NCBI GenBank assembly: GCA_024400125.1
Contig: JAKSNG010000016.1
Location: 1 to 46,360, forward strand
Origin: Paludibacteraceae bacterium
GTDB taxonomy: Bacteria; Bacteroidota; Bacteroidia; Bacteroidales; Paludibacteraceae
DNA length: 46,360 nt
Reading direction: 5' to 3'
Positions 1-6,109 of the stretch are shown piece by piece; the stretch's first letter is position 1; each line of letters starts with the position of its first letter. The notes under the pieces are model-generated. The model ran no database searches. It was not told the DNA's origin and was given only the letters and a program-made list of their open reading frames with translations. A program made the translations under genes and the position numbers.

Positions 1-376
1 AGGCATCTTCGCTGCAATATATCCACGCATACACCTTGATATCTTTGGCATGCATGGCGGTGGTAACCTCTTGAAGAATATCACGGTCCTCTCTGGCAAG
101 TTTGAACTCACCCGTTGGGTTCGCCAAGAAACCCACCGTACCTTTAGTGCCTTTAACAAGCAGATAGACAGTCTTGATATTCGTCTTGGCATACATCTCT
201 GCCAAGGTTTTTGCACCATCGGTTCCCAAACTATAAAGGTCTTCTCCCCATAGATAAGTTCCGATATTGACCGTGGGTTGTGGTTCCGGTTGAGGTTCCG
301 GTTCGTTGTTTTTGTCCCTACACCCTGTTAACGCGATGGCGGCTACAGCCATCAGTGCCAAAAAAATCTTTTTCAT
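1..376 (-). CDS. Secreted lipoprotein, N-terminal part (runs off window start)
   Basis: Read on the minus strand from ATG at 376, the frame stays open to the window edge (125 codons). The first 19 residues are a lipoprotein signal peptide: MKK, a hydrophobic stretch, then lipobox L-T-G-C with the acylated Cys at 19. A short Glu-Pro/Gln-Pro linker (about residues 25-34) follows, then a globular start (NIGTYLWGEDLYSLG; later KDIKVYAWIYCSEDA) with the alternating strand/helix look of a TIM-barrel glycoside-hydrolase-like domain. It is probably surface- or periplasm-facing. The enzymatic class is a guess because the catalytic part is outside the window. The signal peptide and start are clear. Confidence 0.75.
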   Translation of the reverse strand, partial: MKKIFLALMAVAAIALTGCRDKNNEPEPQPEPQPTVNIGTYLWGEDLYSLGTDGAKTLAEMYAKTNIKTVYLLVKGTKGTVGFLANPTGEFKLAREDRDILQEVTTAMHAKDIKVYAWIYCSEDA

Positions 377-677
377 AATAATAAATGTTTTGTTTTGGGG
401 TTGATAAATTAGGTTGATTGTTATACTTGGTTGTATAAGTTGCTTATTATCAACGAATTACCCCCCCCCCGATTTATTCGGAGGAGGGGCAATCGTGTGT
501 CCTTATCTACTATGTCTGCGCCTATGCGCGCGCAAGGGGTGTGTCATATATTTTCCAAATTTGGCTACAAAGATACATCTATTTTTTCAATTATCAAAAT
601 ATTTTCACTATTTTTCATAAAAAAACTTAATCTTGCAAGTAAAACGAAAGAATTTACGCAAATTTTCATCCCAAAAC
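377..677. other. Gene-poor upstream region
   Basis: Non-coding stretch between the minus-strand lipoprotein and the plus-strand promoter at 678. It is AT-rich apart from the C10 tract at 461-470 and a GC-rich patch near 515-540. The only open frames here are short, cross the homopolymer and have no family resemblance. I see no convincing promoter for the minus-strand lipoprotein. Confidence 0.5.
461..489. repeat. C10 homopolymer in an imperfect hairpin
   Basis: Ten consecutive C (461-470) followed by GA can pair with TCGGAGGAGGGG (478-489) around a 5-nt loop, with two A-C mismatches. It lies 85-113 nt upstream of the lipoprotein ATG at 376. Homopolymers of this length are prone to slippage. 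There is no T-run on either side, so it does not look like an intrinsic terminator. Confidence 0.5.
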
Positions 678-708
678 TTGCATAATTCAAATTTTCGTTG
701 TATATTTC
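678..708 (+). promoter_or_regulatory. Bacteroidota-type promoter (weak -7)
   Basis: TTG at 678-680, exactly 20 nt, then TATATTTC at 701-708, one base off the TAnnTTTG consensus. No protein gene starts within 280 nt downstream. The terminator-like hairpin at 864-887 suggests a short non-coding transcript. Confidence 0.4.
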
Positions 709-714
709 GGACGC

Positions 715-887
715 CGCCAGACGCAAGCGTCTTTCCCCCGAATGGTAGTCCTCACCCTTATTAAAATACGCAAATTAAGAGCAAAATGGCTGAAGCCATA
801 AATTGTCTATTTTGTGTAGTCTATGGTGAGTAAACTCCCATATTTTACCCAAAAATAACCAATAATAAGATAAAAATCTTATTTTTT
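715..887 (+). ncRNA. Candidate small RNA
   Basis: Inferred only from flanking signals: a promoter at 678-708 and an intrinsic-terminator-like hairpin (AATAAGAT 864-871, loop AAAA, ATCTTATT 876-883, then TTTT). The interval has no credible ORF and contains small hairpins such as AGACG/CGTCT at 719-732 and ATGGCT/AGCCAT near 785-800. It resembles no RNA family I recognise. Confidence 0.25.
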
Positions 888-897
888 GCTCTAAAAA

Positions 898-929
898 TTT
901 GTGTATCCCAAATTTTTGTTGTATATTTG
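898..929 (+). promoter_or_regulatory. Promoter of the DUF3791/DUF3990 operon
   Basis: TTTG at 898-901, 20-nt spacer, TATATTTG at 922-929: a full match to the Bacteroidota primary-sigma consensus. The predicted start near 936 lies about 56 nt upstream of the first possible ATG (992). Confidence 0.7.
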
Positions 930-991
930 CAGCGGAAAAGTTTGGAACAAGGAAATATTAACCCATAAATGACCAAAAGATTGCCCAAGAA

Positions 992-1132
992 ATGTCCCAA
1001 GAAATGTCCCAAGAAGTCACTATAAACGAAAGGACTATAAAACGAGATTTGGCGAAAATGCGTGAATTAGGGGTTCTCCGCCATGTAGGAAGTACGGAGG
1101 GCGGTCATTGGGAAATAATCGATAATAACTAA
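992..1132 (+). CDS. Small winged-helix protein, or C-terminal remnant of an ATP-binding regulator
   Basis: A 46-codon frame (MSQEMSQEVTINERTIKRDL... to GGHWEIIDNN). The stretch from INERTIKRDLAKMRELGVLRH to VGSTEGGHWEI has the helix-turn-helix plus wing pattern (GG-x-W-x-I ending) seen at the C-terminus of AlbA/Schlafen-type ATP-binding DNA-binding proteins (COG2865). Nothing of the N-terminal ATPase precedes it; the frame is closed by TAA at 959-961. A 12-bp unit (CCCAAGAAATGT) is repeated in frame from 984, giving two possible ATGs (992, 1004). Because a good promoter lies directly upstream and the next gene follows 11 nt later, it could be a genuine small autoregulator of the operon. It could equally be a decayed fragment. 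Confidence 0.45.
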   Translation: MSQEMSQEVTINERTIKRDLAKMRELGVLRHVGSTEGGHWEIIDNN

Positions 1133-1143
1133 ATATAAACAAT

Positions 1144-1383
1144 ATGCGAAAAATATTTTCCAGAACGGAAGCATACGATAAAGTGCATTTTGCAGTGATG
1201 GCAATTGAAAATGGTGCACAAAAAATGAATATTCCGGCTCAAAGTATGGAGCAGAGACTGATGAAGACGGATTTGATACATAAGCGTCTTTTCCGCCACT
1301 ATGATATGCTGCACACCCAAAGTTTGGAATATGTTACCGATGATATTGTGGAAACTTTACAAAATAGGGAGGCTAAGTTATGA
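1144..1383 (+). CDS. DUF3791-type small protein
   Basis: 79 residues, predicted all-helical. The C-terminal half (YDMLHTQSLEYVTDDI) matches my memory of the DUF3791 signature (tyrosine, LHTQG-like motif, then an acidic DDI). DUF3791 genes are recurrently found beside DUF3990 genes. Its TGA overlaps the ATG of the next gene (ATGA at 1380-1383), so the two are translationally coupled. By analogy with known toxin-antitoxin layouts it would be the antitoxin or partner of the DUF3990 protein; that role is inferred from order and size, not seen in the sequence. Confidence 0.65.
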   Translation: MRKIFSRTEAYDKVHFAVMAIENGAQKMNIPAQSMEQRLMKTDLIHKRLFRHYDMLHTQSLEYVTDDIVETLQNREAKL

Positions 1384-1880
1384 TAGATTTGTATCATGGT
1401 TCATATGTGCAAGTTAATAAACCGCTTGTCAATATAGGACGGCGCAATTTGGATTTTGGACGAGGATTTTATCTCACTAATCTTCAATCACAAGCTGAGA
1501 AATGGGCATTAGTCGTAGGCGGAAGGCATAACGATACGGATGAAGGAATAGTAAATGTTTATCATTTTAATGAACAATTATTTGCTAAGTACAAAGTGCT
1601 TTCTTTCGCACGTTATGACCTTGATTGGCTGGATTTTGTTGTGGCTAATCGACACGGAGAAGATGCTGCAAATGGTTATGATGCGGTTGAGGGTGGTGTG
1701 GCTAATGACCAAGTGATTGATACGGTGGAGGATTATGAAATGGGGCGTATTACTGCCTCAATGGCTCTGGACCAATTAGCGTACAAGAAGCCCAATCACC
1801 AACTTTGTATCAGAAATCAGGAGATAATTGATACATGTCTTGTGTTTGATAATGGTTACATAGTAAAAGGAGAAGACTGA
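1380..1880 (+). CDS. DUF3990 protein, ADP-ribosyltransferase-like, putative toxin
   Basis: 166 residues. The N-terminus reads LYHGS (His6-Gly7), followed by RNLDFGRGFYLT with Tyr31, a sequence order typical of the H-Y-[QE] ADP-ribosyltransferase fold to which DUF3990 has been assigned. A third conserved patch, KKPNHQLCIRN at 136-146 (His140-Gln141), would supply the last motif. There is no signal peptide, so it acts in the cytoplasm. It sits between two small helical proteins with a 4-nt overlap upstream and a 1-nt gap downstream. It could modify a host target such as protein, tRNA or NAD+ in a toxin-antitoxin or phage-defence setting. The family call is fairly secure; target and toxicity are inference. 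Confidence 0.7.
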   Translation: MIDLYHGSYVQVNKPLVNIGRRNLDFGRGFYLTNLQSQAEKWALVVGGRHNDTDEGIVNVYHFNEQLFAKYKVLSFARYDLDWLDFVVANRHGEDAANGYDAVEGGVANDQVIDTVEDYEMGRITASMALDQLAYKKPNHQLCIRNQEIIDTCLVFDNGYIVKGED

Positions 1881-1881
1881 T

Positions 1882-2082
1882 ATGCGTACGAATGTTTTGT
1901 GGCGAAAAATAGCCCGTGTTATATTGTTGATAGCCGATGAGTTGCATATTTCTGAAGAGCAGGCTCTTGACAGATTCTATCGGAGTAAGGTTTATAAAAT
2001 GCTGATTGATCCTCGTTATGGATTGCAGATCATGAGCGATGTCTATATATTGGACGAATATCTAAACGAAACTAATAACTAA
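1882..2082 (+). CDS. Small helical protein, DUF3791-like partner
   Basis: 66 residues (RKIARVILLIADELHISEE, then ALDRFYRSKVYKMLIDP and a YILDEYL tail). It starts one base after the DUF3990 stop and ends 35 nt before a strong terminator, so it closes the operon. The pattern of two or three helices with a conserved FY-x-S-x-V-Y-x-x-L-x-D-P motif is one I associate with small proteins next to DUF3990 genes, often grouped under DUF3791. The family label is tentative. A second small partner makes this a three- or four-gene rather than two-gene module. Confidence 0.6.
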   Translation: MRTNVLWRKIARVILLIADELHISEEQALDRFYRSKVYKMLIDPRYGLQIMSDVYILDEYLNETNN

Positions 2083-2118
2083 CTAAAAATATAAGCAATT
2101 ATGTGAAAAACATAGTAA

Positions 2119-2146
2119 AAAAGCAGTCAAATTGACTGCTTTTTTG
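2119..2146 (+). terminator. Intrinsic terminator of the DUF3990 operon
   Basis: GCAGTC (2123-2128) pairs with GACTGC (2134-2139), extended by flanking A-T pairs, with a 5-nt loop and a T-run to 2145. Confidence 0.8.
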
Positions 2147-2171
2147 TTGATTTTTGGTACAGGGTGAAAGC

Positions 2172-2206
2172 GTGTAGAGTGTAGAGTGTAGAGTGTAGAG
2201 TGTAGA
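2172..2206. repeat. Minisatellite, 5 x 7 bp
   Basis: Five exact head-to-tail copies of GTGTAGA, followed by GAGG. It lies between two intrinsic terminators and outside any gene. Confidence 0.9.
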
Positions 2207-2232
2207 GAGGAGAGTTTAGATAACCCCTTGAT

Positions 2233-2267
2233 AATCAGCGAGTAAAGCGCTTGCTGATTGTTTTTTT
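2233..2267 (+). terminator. Second intrinsic terminator
   Basis: AATCAGCGAG (2233-2242) pairs with CTTGCTGATT (2250-2259) with one G-T wobble around a 7-nt loop, followed by G and seven T. It is a backup stop for the DUF3990 operon or the end of a lost gene. Confidence 0.65.
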
Positions 2268-2327
2268 AGGCTCATGCCCTGATAATCACGCAGTTACAAA
2301 GAAAATAATAAAAAGTGTTAATTTTGC

Positions 2328-2358
2328 TTGCAGGGTTCAGAAAAAAGTTGTACCTTGG
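2328..2358 (+). promoter_or_regulatory. Bacteroidota-type promoter (imperfect)
   Basis: TTG at 2328-2330, 20 nt, TACCTTGG at 2351-2358, one base short of the common TACCTTTG element. It would give a leader of about 175 nt before the 75-aa ORF at 2541. Confidence 0.4.
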
Positions 2359-2540
2359 GCAAGCTGCCTTTTTAGGTTTGGTAGTTAGTCGTAAAAAACT
2401 GAATGAGAATATTAGTGCAATTAGTTTAGAAGAATTTAATGCGAGCTTTTTGTAAACAATATGATGCTCCTATACACTACGAATCAACCGTGCATCGATT
2501 AACCGTGCATCAAATAAAATGACCCTAAATTTAAAATAAA

Positions 2541-2768
2541 ATGAGTGCTTCTTTTACAATTTCGTATGATGTAGCCAATGTTCAAGCGACAGTTATGTTA
2601 CAACAAATGATTGCATCTGGTTTTTTTCAAGTAAAAAAACATGAAAATCCAACAGAGGTTTATTCAGATGAAGAATTGTCTGCGCATACATATAGTGTAG
2701 ATGATATGTGTGATCATTTGATTGAAAGAACTCATCGCTATTTTGCAAACAAATCGGTATGCGAGTAA
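2541..2768 (+). CDS. Hypothetical protein, 75 aa
   Basis: I do not recognise this protein. It starts MSASFTISYDVANVQATVML, is soluble and acidic in its second half (EVYSDEELSAHTYSVDDMCDHLIE), and has no signal peptide or membrane segment. Size, an upstream promoter-like element, and a 10-nt overlap with a following mini-ORF are compatible with the first gene of a small addiction-type pair, but no family supports that. It could also be a relic, because the surrounding DNA is gene-poor. Confidence 0.45.
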   Translation: MSASFTISYDVANVQATVMLQQMIASGFFQVKKHENPTEVYSDEELSAHTYSVDDMCDHLIERTHRYFANKSVCE

Positions 2769-2851
2769 TTGTTGATTCGCAAATAGAAGAAACTGAAGAG
2801 TCAATTATTTATGTGGCAGAGGCTTGCCATAGTTTGTTATATCACGATTAG
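2759..2851 (+). CDS. Mini-ORF of 30 aa, possibly a truncated gene
   Basis: ATG at 2759 lies inside the end of the 75-aa gene and the frame ends at TAG 2849-2851. The product (MRVIVDSQIEETEESIIYV...) begins like a small globular domain, with a beta strand and then a helix, but stops after 30 residues. It is too short to assign and may be the surviving N-terminus of a partner gene truncated before the terminator at 2964. Confidence 0.3.
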   Translation: MRVIVDSQIEETEESIIYVAEACHSLLYHD

Positions 2852-2963
2852 AAAATTTTAGCCTATGATTGACCGGCATCGTATAGGCGATGCAAAAACA
2901 TAGTAAAATATAGCGTTGAGCCGAAAATCCGAAGAAGAGTAGGCAAAAATTCATTAATTAAAA

Positions 2964-2998
2964 AACAAGGGGGCTATCGGTGATAGCCCTCTTGTTTT
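2964..2998. terminator. Bidirectional terminator between the accessory region and gcvH
   Basis: AACAAGGGGGCTATC (2964-2978) pairs with GATAGCCCTCTTGTT (2982-2996) with one G-T wobble and a 3-nt loop. T-runs flank it on the plus side and A-runs upstream, so it can stop transcripts from both directions. It closes the plus-strand mini-genes and may also end the minus-strand gcvH transcript. Confidence 0.8.
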
Positions 2999-3072
2999 AT
3001 GAATGAGATAAACGCTGTTGCGAATTAGCAATAAACGATTATAACCTATAATCAATACGAGATAAGAAGCGA

Positions 3073-3447
3073 TTATAACGAAGCCTGATAAGCGGCTGCG
3101 TCCATCAAAGCATCTAACTGAGCAGGGTCAGCAATACGGATACGAATCATCCAGCCTTCGCCGTAAGGATCGTTGTTGACTAACTCTGGTTGGTCATTCA
3201 AAATCTCATTGACCTCCAGCACTTCGCCTTCAACTGGCATATTCAGGTCGCTCACGGTCTTGACAGCTTCTACCGAACCAAAGACTTCGCCTTGACCAAT
3301 GGTCTCGCCAACTGTATCTACGTCAACAAAGACGATTTCGCCTAACTCAGACTGTGCATAATCAGTAATACCTACCAATGCCTCATCACCCTCTACACGA
3401 ATCCATTCGTGCTCTGAGGTGTATTTAACATTACTTGGAAAATTCAT
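3073..3447 (-). CDS. gcvH: Glycine cleavage system H protein
   Basis: 124 residues, the usual length. GcvH is the lipoylated carrier that shuttles the aminomethyl group between the P, T and L proteins of the glycine cleavage complex in the cytosol. The N-terminus ([22 protein letters not shown]) is diagnostic, and the lipoyl lysine lies in [14 protein letters not shown] at about residue 63. It follows the gldJ/K-like gene by 32 nt on the same strand and is probably co-transcribed with it. The genes for P and T proteins are not in the window. Confidence 0.96.
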   Translation of the reverse strand: MNFPSNVKYTSEHEWIRVEGDEALVGITDYAQSELGEIVFVDVDTVGETIGQGEVFGSVEAVKTVSDLNMPVEGEVLEVNEILNDQPELVNNDPYGEGWMIRIRIADPAQLDALMDAAAYQASL

Positions 3448-3479
3448 ATTCTTGTATATTTATGTTTTAGTTTCGATTA

Positions 3480-5081
3480 TTAATTCCTTGGCGAGAACTC
3501 AGAAGGGATTTGGTCACCCAAAGTGGACATTGCGCAACGGAAGCCTACTGTGCATGAACTCTCATTCTGCTCCATGTAACGACGAGTAGAAGGATTCAGC
3601 CAATAGATACGGTCACGCCAGGAGCCGCCCTTATACACGCGCGTGTTGCGCGTTATATGAGGTGCAAGTACGTCGGTTGGGTCTTGCTTGAAGTTCTCCA
3701 AATTCTTCATTCCAACGGTATCCAATGGATAATCCGTATCAATCACAGAAGCCATGTCACCATCTTTGAAGTCACGACGGTCATCATCCGAAGTGAACGT
3801 CAGTTTGATGCAACCAACAGAGTCCAAAATCAGTTTTCCTAACGAGTCCTTAGCAGGCTTCATATAGATATTACCACGGAAAGAGTTGTACTCGGAAGTC
3901 TCTTGATAAGAAGTCTCACGATATACATCCAAAACCCACTCGTTCACGTTTCCTGCCATGTTATACAATCCGAAATCGTTAGGAGCAAAAGCATCTACAG
4001 GAGCTGTAATCACATAGCCGTCATTCAAAGCGCCAGAGACACCCATCATGTCGCCTCGTCCACGAACGAAGTTAGCCTGCATCTTGCCGACATTAGCCTT
4101 GCTCATGTCACGAGGATGATAACCCGACCATGGGTAGATTTTGCCCTCAATAGTCAGACCGTCTTCGCCAGCTACAGGAGCATAAGCAGCAAACTCCCAC
4201 TCAGCCTCTGTTGGCAAACGATAACCGGTCACGAAAATACCATCCGCACGATTCACCTTACGGTTTTCACCATACGAATTGACAGCAGGGTGTTTACCAA
4301 ACTCCGGTTGGTAATTGTCATCCTCTAAGTATTTTTCGGTATTGAAAACAAACATATCACGAATATACTCGTAGCTTGGGCGGAACATAGTGATAGTGGT
4401 CGTTGGGTCTTCTGGGTTAGGCAACTCAAACGACTCCATCTCATAACCGGTAGCGGTTTCCCACTCCTCCTTATAAGCCTCGTCATCCGTTGGACGGAGA
4501 CCTGCGAAATCAGGAATAGCGATAGCGCCCGTCGTAATCAAAGCCAACTCGTTCACACGGTCAGTACGCCATTGGCAGTAAGCCATAGCCTGCTCCCAAG
4601 TCACACCTACGATAGGATAGAACGAGAATGCTGGGTGATCGAAATAGTTTTGCACGTATGGGTCATTATAAGCCATATCCTCACGCCAAACCGTTTTGTC
4701 AGGACGAGCTTTGTCCACTAATTGTGGTGCTACATCACCATAAACGACCTCTAACCAATGCAAATACTCATTCCAGTTGAGGGTCGTAATCTCATACTTA
4801 TCCATGTAGAACGAACTAACCGTCAAAGTACGATGGAAATTGTTACGAGGAGCTGTCAAGAACTCATCTTTCTCACCAATAGTGAATGTACCACCTTGGA
4901 TGGCAACCATTCCTGTTGGATTGACATTGCCGACACCTTCTTGAGCCTGGAAGTTGGTGGTTTTTTGGTCAAAATAGTCCCAACCGGTTGTGTTAGATAC
5001 CTGCGTATTCAACTCACGGGAATTACAAGCGCACAACATAAGCGCGCACGAAAAAAGAATCAACTTTGATACGTTTCTCAT
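3480..5081 (-). CDS. gldJ: T9SS/gliding-associated SUMF1-domain lipoprotein (GldJ/GldK-like)
   Basis: 533 residues. The signal peptide ends in lipobox L-C-A-C (Cys19), so it is a lipoprotein. From about residue 57 it has the formylglycine-generating-enzyme-like (SUMF1) fold: GMVAIQGGTFTIGEKDEF, FYMDKYEITTLNWNEYLHWL, YPIVGVTWEQAMAYCQWRTD, GYRLPTEAEWEFAAY, FGLYNMAGNVNEWVLDVYRE and WRDRIYWLNPSTRRYMEQ. In Bacteroidota such lipoproteins are structural parts of the type IX secretion/gliding machinery, not sulfatase activators. The DRVNEL region and the PDKTVWREDMAYNDPYVQNY segment fit GldJ better than GldK/PorK, but I cannot exclude GldK. The SprA gene in the same window supports a T9SS-bearing host. 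Confidence 0.8.
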   Translation of the reverse strand: MRNVSKLILFSCALMLCACNSRELNTQVSNTTGWDYFDQKTTNFQAQEGVGNVNPTGMVAIQGGTFTIGEKDEFLTAPRNNFHRTLTVSSFYMDKYEITTLNWNEYLHWLEVVYGDVAPQLVDKARPDKTVWREDMAYNDPYVQNYFDHPAFSFYPIVGVTWEQAMAYCQWRTDRVNELALITTGAIAIPDFAGLRPTDDEAYKEEWETATGYEMESFELPNPEDPTTTITMFRPSYEYIRDMFVFNTEKYLEDDNYQPEFGKHPAVNSYGENRKVNRADGIFVTGYRLPTEAEWEFAAYAPVAGEDGLTIEGKIYPWSGYHPRDMSKANVGKMQANFVRGRGDMMGVSGALNDGYVITAPVDAFAPNDFGLYNMAGNVNEWVLDVYRETSYQETSEYNSFRGNIYMKPAKDSLGKLILDSVGCIKLTFTSDDDRRDFKDGDMASVIDTDYPLDTVGMKNLENFKQDPTDVLAPHITRNTRVYKGGSWRDRIYWLNPSTRRYMEQNESSCTVGFRCAMSTLGDQIPSEFSPRN

Positions 5082-5138
5082 ATAGTGTAATTTAGTTATA
5101 ATTTACTTAATATTTAGATACATTTCGATTTCAGCCTG

Positions 5139-5146
5139 CAAAAATA
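5139..5146 (-). promoter_or_regulatory. Probable -7 element for the gldJ-gcvH operon
   Basis: CAAAAATA on the plus strand is TATTTTTG on the minus strand, matching TAnnTTTG about 60 nt upstream of the gldJ-like ATG. A clear -33 TTTG is not present at the expected distance. Confidence 0.4.
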
Positions 5147-5233
5147 CAAAATATTTTCGATATATGCTAATTTTTTTTGAAAAAAAACAAAAAAAAGTGC
5201 TTTTTTCCACAAAATTCGCCTAAAATCCTTAGA

Positions 5234-5270
5234 ATTTTATGGTTTTTTTGGTTATTTTATGGTTTTTTTG
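5234..5270. repeat. 17-bp direct repeat overlapping the folP promoter
   Basis: ATTTTATGGTTTTTTTG occurs at 5234-5250 and 5254-5270 with a 20-bp period. The TTTG ending the first copy is the -33 element and the second copy abuts the -7 element. Confidence 0.7.
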
Positions 5271-5278
5271 TAATTTTG
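5247..5278 (+). promoter_or_regulatory. Promoter of folP-cdaA-metG
   Basis: TTTG 5247-5250, 20 nt, TAATTTTG 5271-5278. The predicted start is about 13 nt before the folP ATG, giving a very short leader. Confidence 0.7.
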
Positions 5279-5297
5279 TGGGCTCATTTGAAAAAAT

Positions 5298-6104
5298 ATG
5301 CTGACGATTAAACGACAACTCTATTCCGTAGATACTCCTCGGGTCATGGCAATTATCAATATTACGCCCGATAGTTTTGCCATGTCGTGCCGTAGTATGA
5401 CGGAAGATGAAGTATTGTCAGCCGCAGCATTAGCCTTGTCGCAAGGAGCAGACATATTAGACATTGGAGGATGTTCTACTCGTCCTGACAGTACCCCTAT
5501 CGATGAAGCCGAAGAGTGGCGGCGTGTGTCATTAGCGCTACGCGTTATTCGTACGGCTTTTCCGGACGCCGTACTATCCGTTGACACGTTCCGCGCTTCT
5601 GTGGCACAACAAGCCATTGAGCAGTTTGGCGCAGACATCATCAACGATGTCTCTGGCGGAACAGAGCAGATGTGGGAAGTGGTGGCGAAACATAACGTTC
5701 CTTATATCCTCACCCATTCTCGCCCCATCACTCATTCAGATGGTGTATGCGATGTGCTGGACTTTTTAGTTCGTCAGGCGGATAGACTGCACCAAATGGG
5801 TGTACGAGATGTGATGATAGACCCTGGTTTTGGATTCCATAAAACGGCGGAACAAAATTACCACCTCTTGGCACATTTGCACGATTTGACCGAGGCAGGG
5901 TTACCTATTGTAGTGGGCTTGTCACGCAAGTCGATGGTCTATCAAACACTCGGCACTACGCCCGATAGCGACCAAACACTACTTGGCACAACCGCACTAC
6001 AGATGACCGCATTAGAGCAAGGCGCAGCCATTCTGCGTGTGCATGATGTACAAGCCGCCCGACAAACCATACAACTATATCAAACACTCACCAATAATCG
6101 ATAA
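5298..6104 (+). CDS. folP: Dihydropteroate synthase
   Basis: 268 residues. FolP condenses p-aminobenzoate with dihydropterin pyrophosphate in folate synthesis and is the sulfonamide target. Family motifs appear in order: MAIINITPDSF (17-27), LDIGGCSTRPD, LSVDTFR, DIINDVSGG, DPGFGFHKTAEQNY and VGLSRKSM. The usual HMRG-type loop reads THSRP here, a mild departure. The ATG is 20 nt after the -7 element. It is followed after 5 nt by cdaA, a pairing I recall as common in Bacteroidota. Confidence 0.96.
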   Translation: MLTIKRQLYSVDTPRVMAIINITPDSFAMSCRSMTEDEVLSAAALALSQGADILDIGGCSTRPDSTPIDEAEEWRRVSLALRVIRTAFPDAVLSVDTFRASVAQQAIEQFGADIINDVSGGTEQMWEVVAKHNVPYILTHSRPITHSDGVCDVLDFLVRQADRLHQMGVRDVMIDPGFGFHKTAEQNYHLLAHLHDLTEAGLPIVVGLSRKSMVYQTLGTTPDSDQTLLGTTALQMTALEQGAAILRVHDVQAARQTIQLYQTLTNNR

Positions 6105-6109
6105 CGTAC

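Larger units (their letters stand above)
2083..2540. other. Intergenic region with terminators, minisatellite and a gene relic
   Basis: About 460 nt without a convincing gene. It holds two terminators (2119-2146, 2233-2267), a 7-bp minisatellite (2172-2206) and a promoter (2328-2358). The sequence just after the 66-aa gene (TAACTAACT..ATATAAGCAATTATG, 2080-2103) resembles the leader of the first DUF3791 gene (near 1127-1146), but its ATG is followed at once by TGA. It looks like the dead start of a further module gene. Confidence 0.4.

Noticed and set aside
50..253. Plus-strand 67-aa ORF
   Set aside because: It is antisense to the minus-strand lipoprotein, whose signal peptide, lipobox and uninterrupted frame are far better evidence of coding.
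414..685. Overlapping plus-strand ORFs of 68 and 84 aa
   Set aside because: They cross the C10 tract, have no family resemblance, and use rare-looking composition; treated as chance open frames.
2315..2455. 46-codon GTG-start frame ending in SLEEFNASFL
   Set aside because: It overlaps the promoter-like element at 2328-2358, has no ATG and matches nothing I know. It could be a gene fragment but is not supportable.
2876..2893. GCATCG/CGATGC hairpin
   Set aside because: No T-run follows on either strand and no gene depends on it; considered incidental.
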